A program made the translations under genes and the position numbers. DNA of 64,000 nt from Asterella californica. Its lineage: Eukaryota > Streptophyta > Marchantiopsida > Marchantiales > Aytoniaceae. The number at the start of each line of letters is the position of its first letter. Within the stretch, counting starts at the first letter, position 1. Shown piece after piece: positions 1-10,140 of the stretch. The notes under the pieces are model-generated. The model saw only the letters and a program-made list of their open reading frames with translations. It ran no database searches and was not told the DNA's origin. The stretch covers positions 5,182,501 through 5,246,500 of the forward strand of contig JAYKYS010000001.1 of assembly GCA_036924285.1 (NCBI GenBank), read 5' to 3'.

Positions 1-50
1 AATCGTGTAATGTGCACACTGCGGAAAGTGCATTACCCTATACTTCAACT

Positions 51-59
51 CTGAAGCTG
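51..59. repeat. 9-bp target site duplication, left copy (MULE)
   Basis: CTGAAGCTG lies directly before the left terminal inverted repeat and recurs at 6718-6726 directly after the right one. A 9-bp duplication is the usual signature of Mutator-like transposition. The outer boundary is uncertain by about one base because G59 could belong either to the repeat or to the terminus. Confidence 0.85.
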
Positions 60-815
60 AACCCTGCAGTGGATGCATGGATTTTCAAATAAATGTGCGA
101 CGACTCGTGCGTAATTAATTCCGATTTAATCCGTTTATCCCGAGTTAAAGCGGTCGATCGAGGACACTGCGCAGTGGACTATCACGTCGTAAAGTTACCG
201 TTACTGCAGTTCGAAGAAAGCATAGTTCGTTCCAGAGCGTACACAGTCGGAATCTGGACGTCTCTCTTTCGGACGATGACACAGCGCGCGTACAGTTCAC
301 ACAACGTAGAAGGGAAATTTGAAATAGCGGGACGCAGAGTACGCAGCGTCCGTTTAGTTCAAAGGATGCAGAGTTCACACAGCGTAGAGAGATCGTTCTT
401 GTTCTATCGCTGTTCTATCGTTCTTGTTCTATCGCTTGTTCACACAGCGTAGAGAGTTCTCGTTCTATCGCTTCGTCCGAACATTCACGACTGTTTGACT
501 GCCAGAACACGTGAATGAGAGGAACAGATTGCAACGCCAGTGAGCACTTGTACAGCAGGAACGGCAGATCGATTAGAGCTTGACTGCCATAACACGTGAA
601 TGAGAGATTGCAACGCCAGTGAGGAATGAGCACTTGTAGAGCAGTCGGCAGCAGGGATTGCAGCGGCAATCGATTTAACAGTGCGTCCGTTACCGTACTT
701 GAAGAATGAAGTGAAACGTGAACTGGACGACGGATGCTATTCATTCTTTTGGTCTTGTGAATTGTACTACAGTGCGAATTTCACGATTACTGAAACTACA
801 ATGATCTACGTTATG
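60..815 (+). repeat. Left terminal inverted repeat of the MULE
   Basis: This segment is the reverse complement of about 5935-6717. The outer 584 bp (60-643 against 6134-6717) align almost without gaps. The inner part to about 815 aligns with indels, including an extra stretch around 715-760 in the left copy. The repeat contains internally repeated blocks based on GTTCTATCGCTTGTTCACAC and AACACGTGAATGAGAG, the second with a CACGTG G-box. The promoter for the transposase probably lies here, as in other MULEs. Confidence 0.85.
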
Positions 816-889
816 TGAGGGACGGCTTGAGAGTACACAGGTGCTCTTCCTTTGCTTCTAGAATTTCCTGTCGAAAAGTTTAAGGTTCG

Positions 890-3418
890 ATGGATAGACA
901 ATGTTGCAATCGATGTAATAGAGATCTGGTTGTTTCTCAGTTTACACGTTCTCGCAAAGGACATAATCCACGAGATCTGTCCATTTTCAAGACTTGCAAT
1001 GATTGTTATAGTAGGGCTCACGGTAGTGCAAATACAGTCGATGACTCTGGAGTAGAAGAAGACTGTAGTAGTACCGTAGTGACGCTTGATTGTGAATTAT
1101 CTGAGCTCGTCGATGTTATACGAGAGAGCTTCGAGGACGAGAACCGTGATGATAGTGTGATTTTTTTTAGAGTTAAAGTTGTTCTCTTCGAAGAGAGTAT
1201 AACGTCCGAATTCCAGTCTTGGAATTCGGGTAATGGCACTATAGCTTTTACTGGGTGGTTGAAGACATACGTAGTACCTGAGCTTGAAGTCGGTTCAGGA
1301 TACTATTGGGATATTAGGAACCCACGCGGTTCTGAGAAACACACTTCTCTTTTCAAGACAACCATGTGGTGCTCATCACGCAAAGACATGGCCAAATGGA
1401 GAGAGAACAACCGTCCTGCCTCGAGCTCGGTAAGACAGCAAGAAAAGAAGAAGAGGATAGAGCGATTTGAGTGTGGTGGTACAATCCGTGTAACCTTAGA
1501 CATCGAGCAGAAACTATTGCTGATTACATGTCAACATCTGATGAAGCATTCAAAGCCCACTTACAAGCAAAAAGTCTTCCCAGTGGAGGCTATCGCCTTC
1601 TTGGAGACTTTAGCGAGTTTGAATCTTCGCAAACCAGAGGTTTATCGAATGCTCTGCGAAAATCAGATCATCTCTCCGTTGAACATTACCAGAGCACAAG
1701 TAAACTTTTGGATCAGCGAAGTACACTCACGGCAATATCTCAGAGACGTTGACGATCAGGTGGAATCTGCATCTCTACTTATCAAAAGTCAAGTGTTTGA
1801 GAGCAAAGGTTTCTGTGAGGTGTTATACGAGCATAATGAGCAGTACATAGCATTTGCTTTTTGCACACCATTTTTCGAGAATGCAGGTACTGTCAAGGAG
1901 ATAGTGATAGATTCCACCTTCAAGACGAATAGCATGCGCTTTGAGTTATTCGTAGTGGCGGGCAACTTGGGAGGGTTCGGAGTACCATTGTCTTATCTGT
2001 TCTATCTTCGAGTAGATGACGGTAAGAAGCAAGTACCTTCTGGTCAAGAACAACATCGAAAGCATGTCATTATTTCTTGGTTTCAATCTTTACGTAAAAG
2101 AGGGTTACGACCAGTGTTCGGACTTACTGACAAAGACTCCGGACAAATTGCTGCTTTCCGTGTAGCATGGCCACCGATGTTCATCCAACTTTGTCTTAAG
2201 CATGCCCAAGCCGCAATAGAGGTTCGTTGCATGTGTGCTGGGAAACCCGCTTCTTCCTATAGTGGGACGGAAGCATCACGTTTGTTTCCATTCATTGACC
2301 AAGATTGGCTTTCGATAACTGTGCCTGTGCCTGCACAACTTGCAGTGATACAGAAGAGGAAAGAGCTACTAACTATGTTCACTAGGCATTACAATCAGCA
2401 CTCACTCATTCCATTAGCATCCGGAGAGTTATGTACCCCTGCAGACCTACATAAGATAGCAGTTCAAGAAATGTATAATTGGTGTAGAGATGCTGGTCTA
2501 GTGCACCTCTGGGGATACCTCTGGAGAGAATGGTACTCGCCCAACAAATGGGAGTTGTTTAGTAGGGGAGCCAAACCACTATTGGCACTATCCCGCACTA
2601 CTAATATTGTAGAGAGCCATTGGCGAAAATTAAAGCATGATTGCAAATATGCATTGAACCGCCCAAGGTTGGACAGATTAACCTTGATTCTTGCAGAAAG
2701 TTTGGTGGGCGATATGCAGACTATGCTTCAGCAGATCTTGCATGGGCGTCTATACCCGTCTTGGTGGGAGCAGTTCCGTGTTTCATGGCGAAAACTATCA
2801 GTAAGAGAAGTCAATGAATCTTCTTCTCACCATACTGACATTGATAAGTGGTGTTGCTCTTGTGCATATTTTCTGAACAATCCTTACTGGCTTTGCAAAC
2901 ATCTAGTACTTGCCTATCAGCATAGATCAACAGTAGTGCCTCAGTTTCAGTCAACTTATCGCAGATGTGAGTATCCTTTTTATGTCTTTGATACTCAAGA
3001 CCCGTTTTTCCAACGAGTTGTGGTTCCGGATGAGGTTAATCCATGGACTAATGTTGTGGATATTGACTTTGATCATTTTCCTGAGATTACACATGAAAGT
3101 TCAGATGCAGGTCCAGCTACAGTCGACCCAGTGCATTTCGAAACCATAGATGACACCCGTGATGATAACTCTGAGAACCATTTCAGTAGGACAGCAGATC
3201 CTCTAGATGCACATACACTTGTAAATCGTGTAGAGCTCATCACAACATACGTGAAGGAGCTTCTTGAGAGAGAGGGAGATAATATTGCATTTTTGAGGGA
3301 AGTGGATAAGGCATTCATCTCTTTTGAAAAGAAAATCAAACTTTGCCATCAACGTCTACACTCAAGAACCCAACAACATACATGGAGTGCAGGTGGCCCG
3401 TGTCTATACTTACGTTGA
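890..3418 (+). CDS. MULE transposase with SWIM zinc finger, 842 aa
   Basis: This is a DDE transposase expected to cut and paste the element by acting on its terminal inverted repeats. In order it shows an N-terminal Cys4 cluster (C6, C9, C36, C39); a variable, partly acidic region; a MULE transposase core with D341 in VIDSTFK, D414 in GLTDKDSGQ and E575 in NIVESHW as the probable catalytic triad; the CLKHAQ motif between the second D and E; and a SWIM zinc finger (C656-S-C658 with C669-K-H671). The last 100 residues are acidic and then helical. The length suits the MULE family. The start is the first ATG of the open frame, about 75 bp inside the inverted repeat. A CAG/GTGGCC site near 3391 and a GTTGCAG/GA site near 3520 could remove the stop by splicing and add a short tail, which is untested. 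Confidence 0.9.
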   Translation: MDRQCCNRCNRDLVVSQFTRSRKGHNPRDLSIFKTCNDCYSRAHGSANTVDDSGVEEDCSSTVVTLDCELSELVDVIRESFEDENRDDSVIFFRVKVVLFEESITSEFQSWNSGNGTIAFTGWLKTYVVPELEVGSGYYWDIRNPRGSEKHTSLFKTTMWCSSRKDMAKWRENNRPASSSVRQQEKKKRIERFECGGTIRVTLDIEQKLLLITCQHLMKHSKPTYKQKVFPVEAIAFLETLASLNLRKPEVYRMLCENQIISPLNITRAQVNFWISEVHSRQYLRDVDDQVESASLLIKSQVFESKGFCEVLYEHNEQYIAFAFCTPFFENAGTVKEIVIDSTFKTNSMRFELFVVAGNLGGFGVPLSYLFYLRVDDGKKQVPSGQEQHRKHVIISWFQSLRKRGLRPVFGLTDKDSGQIAAFRVAWPPMFIQLCLKHAQAAIEVRCMCAGKPASSYSGTEASRLFPFIDQDWLSITVPVPAQLAVIQKRKELLTMFTRHYNQHSLIPLASGELCTPADLHKIAVQEMYNWCRDAGLVHLWGYLWREWYSPNKWELFSRGAKPLLALSRTTNIVESHWRKLKHDCKYALNRPRLDRLTLILAESLVGDMQTMLQQILHGRLYPSWWEQFRVSWRKLSVREVNESSSHHTDIDKWCCSCAYFLNNPYWLCKHLVLAYQHRSTVVPQFQSTYRRCEYPFYVFDTQDPFFQRVVVPDEVNPWTNVVDIDFDHFPEITHESSDAGPATVDPVHFETIDDTRDDNSENHFSRTADPLDAHTLVNRVELITTYVKELLEREGDNIAFLREVDKAFISFEKKIKLCHQRLHSRTQQHTWSAGGPCLYLR

Positions 3419-5166
3419 ATTTACATGCTTGTAACGCTTTGTCCATTTCAGCACATTCATTATGTATGTTACGAAGTGCAGTAGTGTGTATACTAGATTT
3501 TACGTCTTATGTTGTTGCAGGACACCCGGATGGTCCAGGTTTGCAAAAGCCTGCTTGAGTCCGATTCTCAAGAGGGTGACTTCAGTTTACACGTAGTAAA
3601 TGGAAGCAAGCTTGTGAATACGAGTTTTATTGTTTCCGGACTTCGCATTTGGACTTTTCTCTGTACAGTATATCTTGCTCTAGCCCCCTTGGGATATATG
3701 TCGTAGTGTCTTGCAAGAGAGTTCTAGCATGTCCAGACCGAAGAACACAGCGTCCACATTGCTTCGGTCAGAAAAGACTACTTCTAATTTTCTCTAGAGA
3801 AGGGTCCAATCATGGTAGTACCAGTTAAACACTTCAAACCAGATTTTATCTCTTTAATGCAACTGGACACGGTACTGGCGACAGAGATCTAGATGCATCT
3901 TTTTCATCTTGGCAGATCCATCAGGTCCACTTCGGAGCGATGTTTATGCAGTTTCAGGGTGCAGGATACGTCTTGATGCTCTTGAGTACCACTATGACAC
4001 TAACTAGACACACACACTTACTTTAGAACCTAATATATACGACGAAGAAGTTGTTCAGCAGCGAATTAAACATGAGAAATCTCACACTGGAGCGTAAATG
4101 TCGATCTTGATACTCTTAAATACTATGTCGTCATAGAAAAAGACATTCATAATACTCCTGGTGTTGCGAACACATTGGCATAAATATTTCTGCTTGTACA
4201 TACAGCTCAAGTTCGGTTCCTCTTCCGGCTTGCTACCTGAGAACGGACATTTGTGCATTATTCCGATCCGAGTGAACCCATGTATTCAGTTCGGGACACC
4301 TTAATAGAAGAAGATGAGATCGAAGGAGAACTCACACTTGAACACATGTACAACGGCTATCTAAGAAATATGCAACGCTTTATGTATATATTCCAGTCTT
4401 CCTGCTGGACCAAGTGCTAACTGAAACCGGTCAGCCTGGGCTTAATGATGAACTCTCATGATCACCCACAAGTTCTAAAAGTAGAATACGTGACCTATAC
4501 CAATGGACAGAGATACTTAAGTGAAATCCTGAGTGCTTCAATGGTAGCAGCTACTAGACCCTATAGCTGATTACAGTCTGCGCTCAGAAGTGAGGAGAAG
4601 AACTAGCTTCTATCCAAAAAGCTAAGGATTCATACCCATATCATGTAACCACAAGTCAACATCTACTGTAACCAGCTTCGCAACAGCAAAATCAGTTCGA
4701 CGCCTCTATTTTGTCACGGCACTACCATATCAACTCATAGGTCAATGCATGTTCTTCCGTATGAATATCATCGTCAGCAGGTCGAGATGTCAAATTAAAC
4801 ACCTAGCTTCAGCTCAGTGACCCTTTGATTGCTCTGAATTCAGTCGAATGCTCTTACTCACGATGGTCTTCCGTATAATATCATCGTCAGCAGGTCGGTA
4901 TCCGGATGTCAAATTAAACACCTTCAGCTCAGTGACATTTCGAGTGCTCTGAAGTCAGTCAAATGCTCTTACTCACAATGGCATTGCCTTCCAGGCACCT
5001 TGCAGTCCACTCCACACACAGCCACAACACAAAAGCAGTTACGGGTCTTGATAAGTTCGGACCCATGAGCTATATACTAGCTAGATAGTGAGACGTAACA
5101 TGAGAATTATATATAAATGGAAACAACATTCATGACTTGAGAATTATATATAAATCAAATAATTTA
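3419..5166. other. Internal non-coding part of the MULE
   Basis: These 1.7 kb lie between the 3' ends of the two convergent genes. I see no convincing coding frame. They contain a tandem duplication (4753-4981), a short stretch GAAGCAAGCTTGTGAATACG at about 3603 that recurs almost unchanged at about 5203 inside the tail of the RPA-like gene, and two copies of GAGAATTATATATAAAT near 5101 and 5138. The repeated stretch suggests an old internal duplication. Confidence 0.5.
4753..4981 (+). repeat. Tandem duplication of about 115 bp
   Basis: Two adjacent, slightly diverged copies (about 4753-4866 and 4868-4981) share CTTCCGTAT, ATATCATCGTCAGCAGGTCG, GATGTCAAATTAAACACC and ATGCTCTTACTCAC in the same order. 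Only two units are visible. Confidence 0.75.
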
Positions 5167-5871
5167 TTACATCATCTTCCATATCACAATCGCTGCAAGG
5201 AGAAGCAAGCTTGTGAATACGGTAAAGACGTCAAGTAAAAAGCCTACAAATAAACCTTTATTGTAGCTCTCTGTTGCATCTGCAGGTTCAATATGCAACA
5301 CACTCGTCGACTTATTTGTGTGTGATACAGATATGCTACGAGTACTACGTTGACATCGGTTAGAAATGGCAGACTCGTTGGAAGTAGGAGTCGATATAAT
5401 GTTATTTGTCTCCAAAAGTTCTTTTCTTGCACAAGGCTCTGCACGTTCAATGCGAACGTGATTACCGCCGACTTTGCTCTTCGCTACAGTTAGCCAACAA
5501 GTGAACTGATGACCAACAATGCTATCAAGCACGATGCGGTCTTCACCTTTAAGCTCCAAGATACTGAACTGAGCAGCATCCATGCCCAAAATCTCTTTTC
5601 CGCAATCCCAAGCAATAGCCCAACACTCCGCAGTCTCATCTCCAATTAGTAACTTGAGTCTATAACATCGTTTCAGATACAAACAATCGCTTCCACACTT
5701 TGAGCAGAATGAGTCAATTCCTATAACCTTCTTACTGCAATAACCACATCCATCGTAAGTACGGAAACCTGTTTCACTATAGGCATGGATTTGGACTATC
5801 AAGGGTAAGTACTTACAAGCTACATCAGTGTCCAAGCATTCCAGAATGTATTCTAGGTTCTTCCTGCCCAT
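5167..5871 (-). CDS. RPA-like OB-fold/zinc-finger protein with C-terminal membrane anchor, 234 aa (MULE second gene)
   Basis: Residues about 20-148 resemble the C-terminal DNA-binding domain of replication protein A large subunit (Rep_fac-A_C family), a single-stranded DNA-binding OB fold with an inserted zinc ribbon. The zinc ligands would be C42, C45, C56 and C59 (CGYC...CSKC). The strands after them (YRLKLLIGDET, CWAIAWD) and the late CWLTVAK segment follow the RPA order. Residues 150-200 are Ser/Thr-rich. Residues 206-231 are a strong hydrophobic helix ending in WKMM, which predicts a tail anchor in the ER or nuclear envelope with the OB fold facing cytosol or nucleus. The start codon lies about 60 bp inside the right inverted repeat, convergent with the transposase. 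The fold assignment is fairly firm. The role in transposition and the membrane location are inference. Confidence 0.75.
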   Translation of the reverse strand: MGRKNLEYILECLDTDVACKYLPLIVQIHAYSETGFRTYDGCGYCSKKVIGIDSFCSKCGSDCLYLKRCYRLKLLIGDETAECWAIAWDCGKEILGMDAAQFSILELKGEDRIVLDSIVGHQFTCWLTVAKSKVGGNHVRIERAEPCARKELLETNNIISTPTSNESAISNRCQRSTRSISVSHTNKSTSVLHIEPADATESYNKGLFVGFLLDVFTVFTSLLLLAAIVIWKMM

Positions 5872-5934
5872 GATGTCCTCACGTTAGCTCACAAAAGCCT
5901 CACGAACTCAGGTACAATAATCGTCAATTTGTGC

Positions 5935-6717
5935 TGCCCTGAACGTAGACCATCGTCACTTCAGTAATCGTCAAATTCGCACTGCAGTTCACGTTTCACT
6001 TCATTCTTCAAGTACGGGAACGAGTTCACACAGTTTAAATCGATCTGTCGTTCCTGTCCAATGGAATGCTCACTGCCGCTGCATCCCATCACGTGTTCAA
6101 GCAGTCAAAACGAACGCACGATCTGCAGTTCCTGCTCTACAAGTGCTCATTCCTCACTGGCGTTGCAATCTCTCATTCACGTGTTATGGCAGTCAAGCTC
6201 TAATCGATCTGCCGTTCCTGCTGTACAAGTGCTCACTGGCGTTGCAATCTGTTCCTCTCATTCACGTGTTCTGGCAGTCAAGCAGTCGTGAATGTTCGGA
6301 CGAAGCGATAGAACGAGAACTCTCTACGCTGTGTGAACAAGCGATAGAACAAGAACGATAGAACAGCGATAGAACAAGAACGATCTCTCTATGTTGTGTG
6401 AACTCTGCATCCTGTGAACTGAACGGACGCTGCGTACTCTGCGTCCCGCTATTTCAAATTTCCCTTCTACGCTGTGTGAACTGTACGCGCGCTGTGTCGT
6501 CGTCCGAAAGAGAGACGTCCAGATTCTGACTGTGTACGCTTTGGAACGAACTATGTTTTCTTCGAACTGCAGTAACGGTAACTTTACGACGTGATAGTCC
6601 ACTGCGCAGTGTCCTCGATCGACTGCTTTAACTCGGGCTAAACGGATTAAATCGAAATTAATTACGCACGAGTCTTCGCACATTTATTTGGAAATCCATG
6701 CATCCACTGCAGGGTTC
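5935..6717 (-). repeat. Right terminal inverted repeat of the MULE
   Basis: Inverted partner of 60-815, reading inward from GAACCCTGCAGTGGATG at 6717. Compared with the left copy it has a few substitutions and lacks the insertion seen near 715-760. It should supply the promoter for the RPA-like gene. Confidence 0.85.
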
Positions 6718-6726
6718 CTGAAGCTG
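6718..6726. repeat. 9-bp target site duplication, right copy (MULE)
   Basis: CTGAAGCTG, identical to 51-59, directly after the right terminal inverted repeat. Confidence 0.85.
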
Positions 6727-8150
6727 GACTTGAACCTGATTGAGACTTGAAGCACGCAACGGAAAGTGGAAGAGAAGTAATAGTAAGTGTAAGTAGTAAG
6801 TGTTCCGATAAAAGCTTTCCGAAGTGTCCACGTGTCACGGAAAAGGAAACTATAGTGGTGTTTCCGGTGAAAGACTACTTCTGTTGTCTTCAGTAAGAAA
6901 CATCACTATAGTCTTTTAGACTTGGTTTTATCTATGATTTTCACTTCCACGTGAAAATAGTCTATAAAATAAATATATGTTTTGTCATATGAAAACGATA
7001 TTTGTCAAATAGATGATAACTAAATACAGGAGAAAAATAACGGACTTCTTAAAAAAACGATTTCGAAGTGAGAGAACTGCCCCATACATATTGTATACGT
7101 GTGAGGTATTTTATAAATTTTGTGATTTTAGTTATCTTTTGTCGGACACTAGTTTCTTTTATTGATTGTTTTCACTTTCGAGGTGAGAATAGTCTATACA
7201 AAGAAATACACAAATATTCATATAGAGGCAATAGTTATAGAATGGGCGTCGACTGAAAGCAAGAGAAGTTACTAAAAGAGGACTCTTAAAGATAACAAGT
7301 TGCGGGACTACCTCACATATATTGGGAGCATTCCTCGCAAAATCCTCTTTCATGCAACTATCTTTCAGAGATTTACTTGACCGCATTATCATGTGAAGCA
7401 GGTTTACCATCATGTGAAACACTACATTAAGAAAAGTAGAAGATGATTTGGTGTAAAAGTATTTAAATTAACTTTTCGTGTAGATACGTGATGGCTAATA
7501 CGCAGTTCTCTCATTCAGATGATTTAGCATTTCACTTATCAAAAAGTGCGATCAAGTTATCAGTTAAAAATGCGATCAAGTGATGCGTTGTTAAACCCTC
7601 GATATGAGTATAAAAGTATGAGAAGAATATTTTATTATTATTTCGAGTGTACATTGAGTCTGAAGAAAAGATTATCTTCAGCTAGAAGGAACTCTGATAT
7701 ATTAACATTTCTCAATCAGTACTAAGTTGTTTGTTTTGAAATCAACCATAGTTTGTAAAACTAATAAAGAGCTTTAATTTGAGTTCTACTTTCGTAGATT
7801 TCGTATTGAGATGATTACGTACTCATAATAACTATTTTCTGCATAAACGGCTAAATTTCTCAGGTTTCTGAAAGCAAACCCGCAAATGCAGTCTACTGCA
7901 TTACCAGGAGCACTTGTAGTCAACTGGTCCAACAAACGTATTAGGGTTACGGTCAAGTTAATTTTTGCTTATCTTGCCATTTTGACGATTTGTATTGTCT
8001 AGTACCGGTATAAATCCTAGATACCAAAGTAAGGATGATGAAAAAGATATAGAGGGGCCTCAAGAAATTATACGAATTCTATTAAAAATACGTCGAAAAG
8101 TTTTCCACCACAAGATACATCATTGTTAAAAAAAATAAAAATAAATGAAA
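6727..8150. other. AT-rich intergenic region with a small hairpin
   Basis: No coding frame looks real. About 6847-6914 can fold into a hairpin (AACTATAGTGGTGTTTC against GAAACATCACTATAGT, loop about 30 nt). A diverged direct repeat of TTTTCACTT...GTGA(A/G)AATAGTCTATA occurs near 6938 and 7168. Nothing else is recognised. Confidence 0.4.
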
Positions 8151-8606
8151 TTGCGATTGAACGAACTCGCGACCGACGTTGGCATTAAAAGCACCGAAAA
8201 GCACTGGTCTGGCACTCGGTCTAGCAAGTCTAGTAGAGACTTAAAACCCAATACTTAGATGGACAGAAAAAGCAGGAATAAGATATTTAACTTAAAAAAA
8301 AACTAGAGAAATGAGAGGATTTTCTCACAACTTCTTAAGTGAGATATTTTTTTTATTTCAGAAGTCTATATTTTCTACTGCATGCATTTAGACTCCTGAA
8401 ATAAAAAATATATATCAGCTACGAAGTTGTGAAGCAGTCCTCTCACTTCGCGAGTCGTTTTCTTTTAGAAATTAGTTACTTTATTCTTGTTTTGTCTATC
8501 CATCTAACTATTGGGTTTGAGCCTCGACTGGACTTGCCAAGCCGAGAGCCGGATCAGCACTTTCCGGTGCTTTTGATTCCAGCGTTGATCGCGGGTTTGT
8601 TAAACC
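8151..8606. repeat. Long imperfect inverted repeat (hairpin of about 455 bp)
   Basis: The left arm (about 8151-8365) and the right arm (about 8390-8606) are reverse complements with many mismatches. Matching blocks include AAAAGCACCG with CGGTGCTTTT, AAACCCAATA with TATTGGGTTT, GATGGACAGA with TCTATCCATC, GAGAGGATT with GTCCTCTC, CACAACTTC with GAAGTTGTG, and CAGAAGTCTA with TAGACTCCTG at the apex. The loop is about 20 nt. It could be a foldback (MITE-like) element or an inverted-repeat locus that makes small RNAs. No clear target duplication was found. Confidence 0.75.
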
Positions 8607-8726
8607 GACGCCATTTACTTTCTTTTTTACACAGCGGTGTATCTAGCGGCGGAAAGCTTTCGACGCGCTTCTATCAGAAACTCCCGTGCTTCGTTTGTTC
8701 GTTGGGGGAAATTGGTCGTCACGACA

Positions 8727-9146
8727 ATGAGTCGACTAGAGTCTCCCTCCCCAATACCGTCTGTAGGGCCCTCTCCGTCTTCATCGTCGTTGCTGTCGCA
8801 GCAGTACTCTCCAGAATGTGTTCTTCTGGATTACCACTGGAGAGACATCTTTGAGATCGTGGCGCTTGTGTGGATCTCACTGACTGCAGTTTTTATCATG
8901 TACCAGCTTATTAGAATCGTTGTGGTCTACGGATCGTACGCAAATTGGTGGAACAGGAGGCCGAGGGACCATCCGTTGTGGAATTTTGAGCGGCGGGCTG
9001 GTCCAGCTACCATATTCCCCGAGCCGATTCTACTTGGACATGACCCAGCTCCAAACCCACAACCGGGTCCAGCTGCAGCAATCGTGCGGGGAGTTCCAAA
9101 CGTAGCAGCTGCGCTTGAGCTGAGACGTATAATAGTGGTCCCATGA
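8727..9146 (+). CDS. Small single-pass membrane protein of unknown function, 139 aa
   Basis: I do not recognise a family. From the ATG at 8727 the protein has a Ser/Pro-rich N-terminus of about 35 residues, a hydrophobic segment (about IFEIVALVWISLTAVFIMY followed by LIRIVVVYG), then a short basic stretch (NRRPRDH) and a Pro/Ala-rich tail with repeated PGPA-like units. The same frame is open up to an ATG at 8637 (30 more residues), but that part looks less like coding sequence and adjoins the hairpin at 8151-8606. A single exon with no database support means it may be a chance frame. Confidence 0.35.
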   Translation: MSRLESPSPIPSVGPSPSSSSLLSQQYSPECVLLDYHWRDIFEIVALVWISLTAVFIMYQLIRIVVVYGSYANWWNRRPRDHPLWNFERRAGPATIFPEPILLGHDPAPNPQPGPAAAIVRGVPNVAAALELRRIIVVP

Positions 9147-9648
9147 TACTACGTCTCAACTGGACGGCACCACCTCCTGGCAACTTCGTCCACCACCTCC
9201 TGGGAGCTTGAGGCCTCCGGCCCTCAGCAAGCGCTTGGAATGAATGATGCAAATATGAAGGTCTTTTAGGTATGAGTGAGAAATTGCTGGAGAAAACAGT
9301 ACTTTCAACAGTCGATTAGTGCGTAATTCATGCTCGATGACCGAAGTACATACTAGCAAATCCATGTAAAGTAGTAATCTGGACACGGAATAGAAGAACA
9401 GTTAAATTACTGTATATATAGCCTTACAGCACCTCTGATGTAGATACGAGTTGCATGTGTGCACAACAATATTAACAATTATAACAATGAGTTCACAGTA
9501 ATACTGAGTTCCTCGTGATGTTCTATAGCACAGTATTGCTAAGCTATGAGCCGCTGTAGTACTAGTTCTGTGTAGCATCATGGCGTAAGCATGTGTGTGT
9601 GATGTGTAATATCAGTATGCCTCGTACTAACTGATCACGAGAAACAGA
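9147..9648. other. Intergenic, no gene seen
   Basis: The only visible feature is a short direct repeat of CACCACCTCCTGG near 9169 and 9191. The strand downstream of the lipid-transfer gene (minus) lies here, so its 3' untranslated region probably falls in this stretch. Confidence 0.4.
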
Positions 9649-10140
9649 TCAACACCTGATTGCATCGCGACCACAGTCAGTGGCTACCTGGAGAACGATC
9701 TCCAGGGTGAGGCCTAGAGGGTTTCCATTAATGAGCGTCTCGAGGTAGCACAAGCAGCCGTCCGTCAGAGCTTTAATTCCCCTGCAACAAGTATCTGAAG
9801 GCCTGGATTTCGGATCCTGGACCGCTCTGGCGCATGGCAGCAGCAGACTAATCAGAGTGCTATTCGACTGAGAGCAATGTGCCGAGGCCGTCGTGACCTG
9901 TCCCTCGAGTGGCAAGGCCTCAACATGTACCACTGGCATGTTCTCCACGTGCTGTGGAACTTCAGCGTTTTCCTTGAGATCAGATACCGACGAAACACCA
10001 ACCTGCTGCAGGCTGCTGGTAGCTGCCTCCACTCCGATATCTCCTTCACTGCCTCCCCGCACTGGAGCCGCTACTGAAACCATGAGTGCAACAACCAGGC
10101 AGGATGCTGAGACCAAGAGAAAAACCGGAGATTTCTCCAT
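9649..10140 (-). CDS. Secreted lipid-transfer / 2S-albumin-type eight-cysteine protein, 163 aa
   Basis: A member of the plant non-specific lipid-transfer protein superfamily, whose four-disulfide fold binds lipids in the cell wall or at the surface. The ATG at 10140 starts a clear signal peptide (residues 1 to about 29, hydrophobic core FLLVSASCLVVALMVSVA). A low-complexity spacer of about 55 residues follows. The eight-cysteine motif is complete: C89, C103, C118-C119, C129-x-C131, C156, C163 (C-x13-C-x14-CC-x9-CxC-x24-C-x6-C). The frame stays open upstream to 10431, but the signal peptide fixes the start at 10140. The stop falls directly after the last cysteine, so a short extra exon or anchor-bearing tail may have been missed. 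The subclass is not clear. Confidence 0.8.
   Translation of the reverse strand: MEKSPVFLLVSASCLVVALMVSVAAPVRGGSEGDIGVEAATSSLQQVGVSSVSDLKENAEVPQHVENMPVVHVEALPLEGQVTTASAHCSQSNSTLISLLLPCARAVQDPKSRPSDTCCRGIKALTDGCLCYLETLINGNPLGLTLEIVLQVATDCGRDAIRC

Larger units (their letters stand above)
60..6717 (+). mobile_element. Complete Mutator-like (MULE) DNA transposon, about 6.66 kb
   Basis: The element is bounded by long terminal inverted repeats and a perfect 9-bp target duplication. It holds two convergent genes: a MULE transposase (890-3418, plus) and an RPA-like membrane-anchored protein (5167-5871, minus), each starting just inside an inverted repeat. The transposase frame is open with its catalytic residues present and the two repeats are very similar by eye, so the copy may be young and possibly autonomous. 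The arrangement copies that of maize MuDR, where mudrA and mudrB are transcribed convergently from the repeats, but the second gene here is not mudrB. Confidence 0.9.

Noticed and set aside
93..744. Frames of 77-119 codons at 93-744 and matching frames at 6061-6683
   Set aside because: They lie in the terminal inverted repeats of the MULE and appear in both copies because the repeats are copies of each other. No domain is present.
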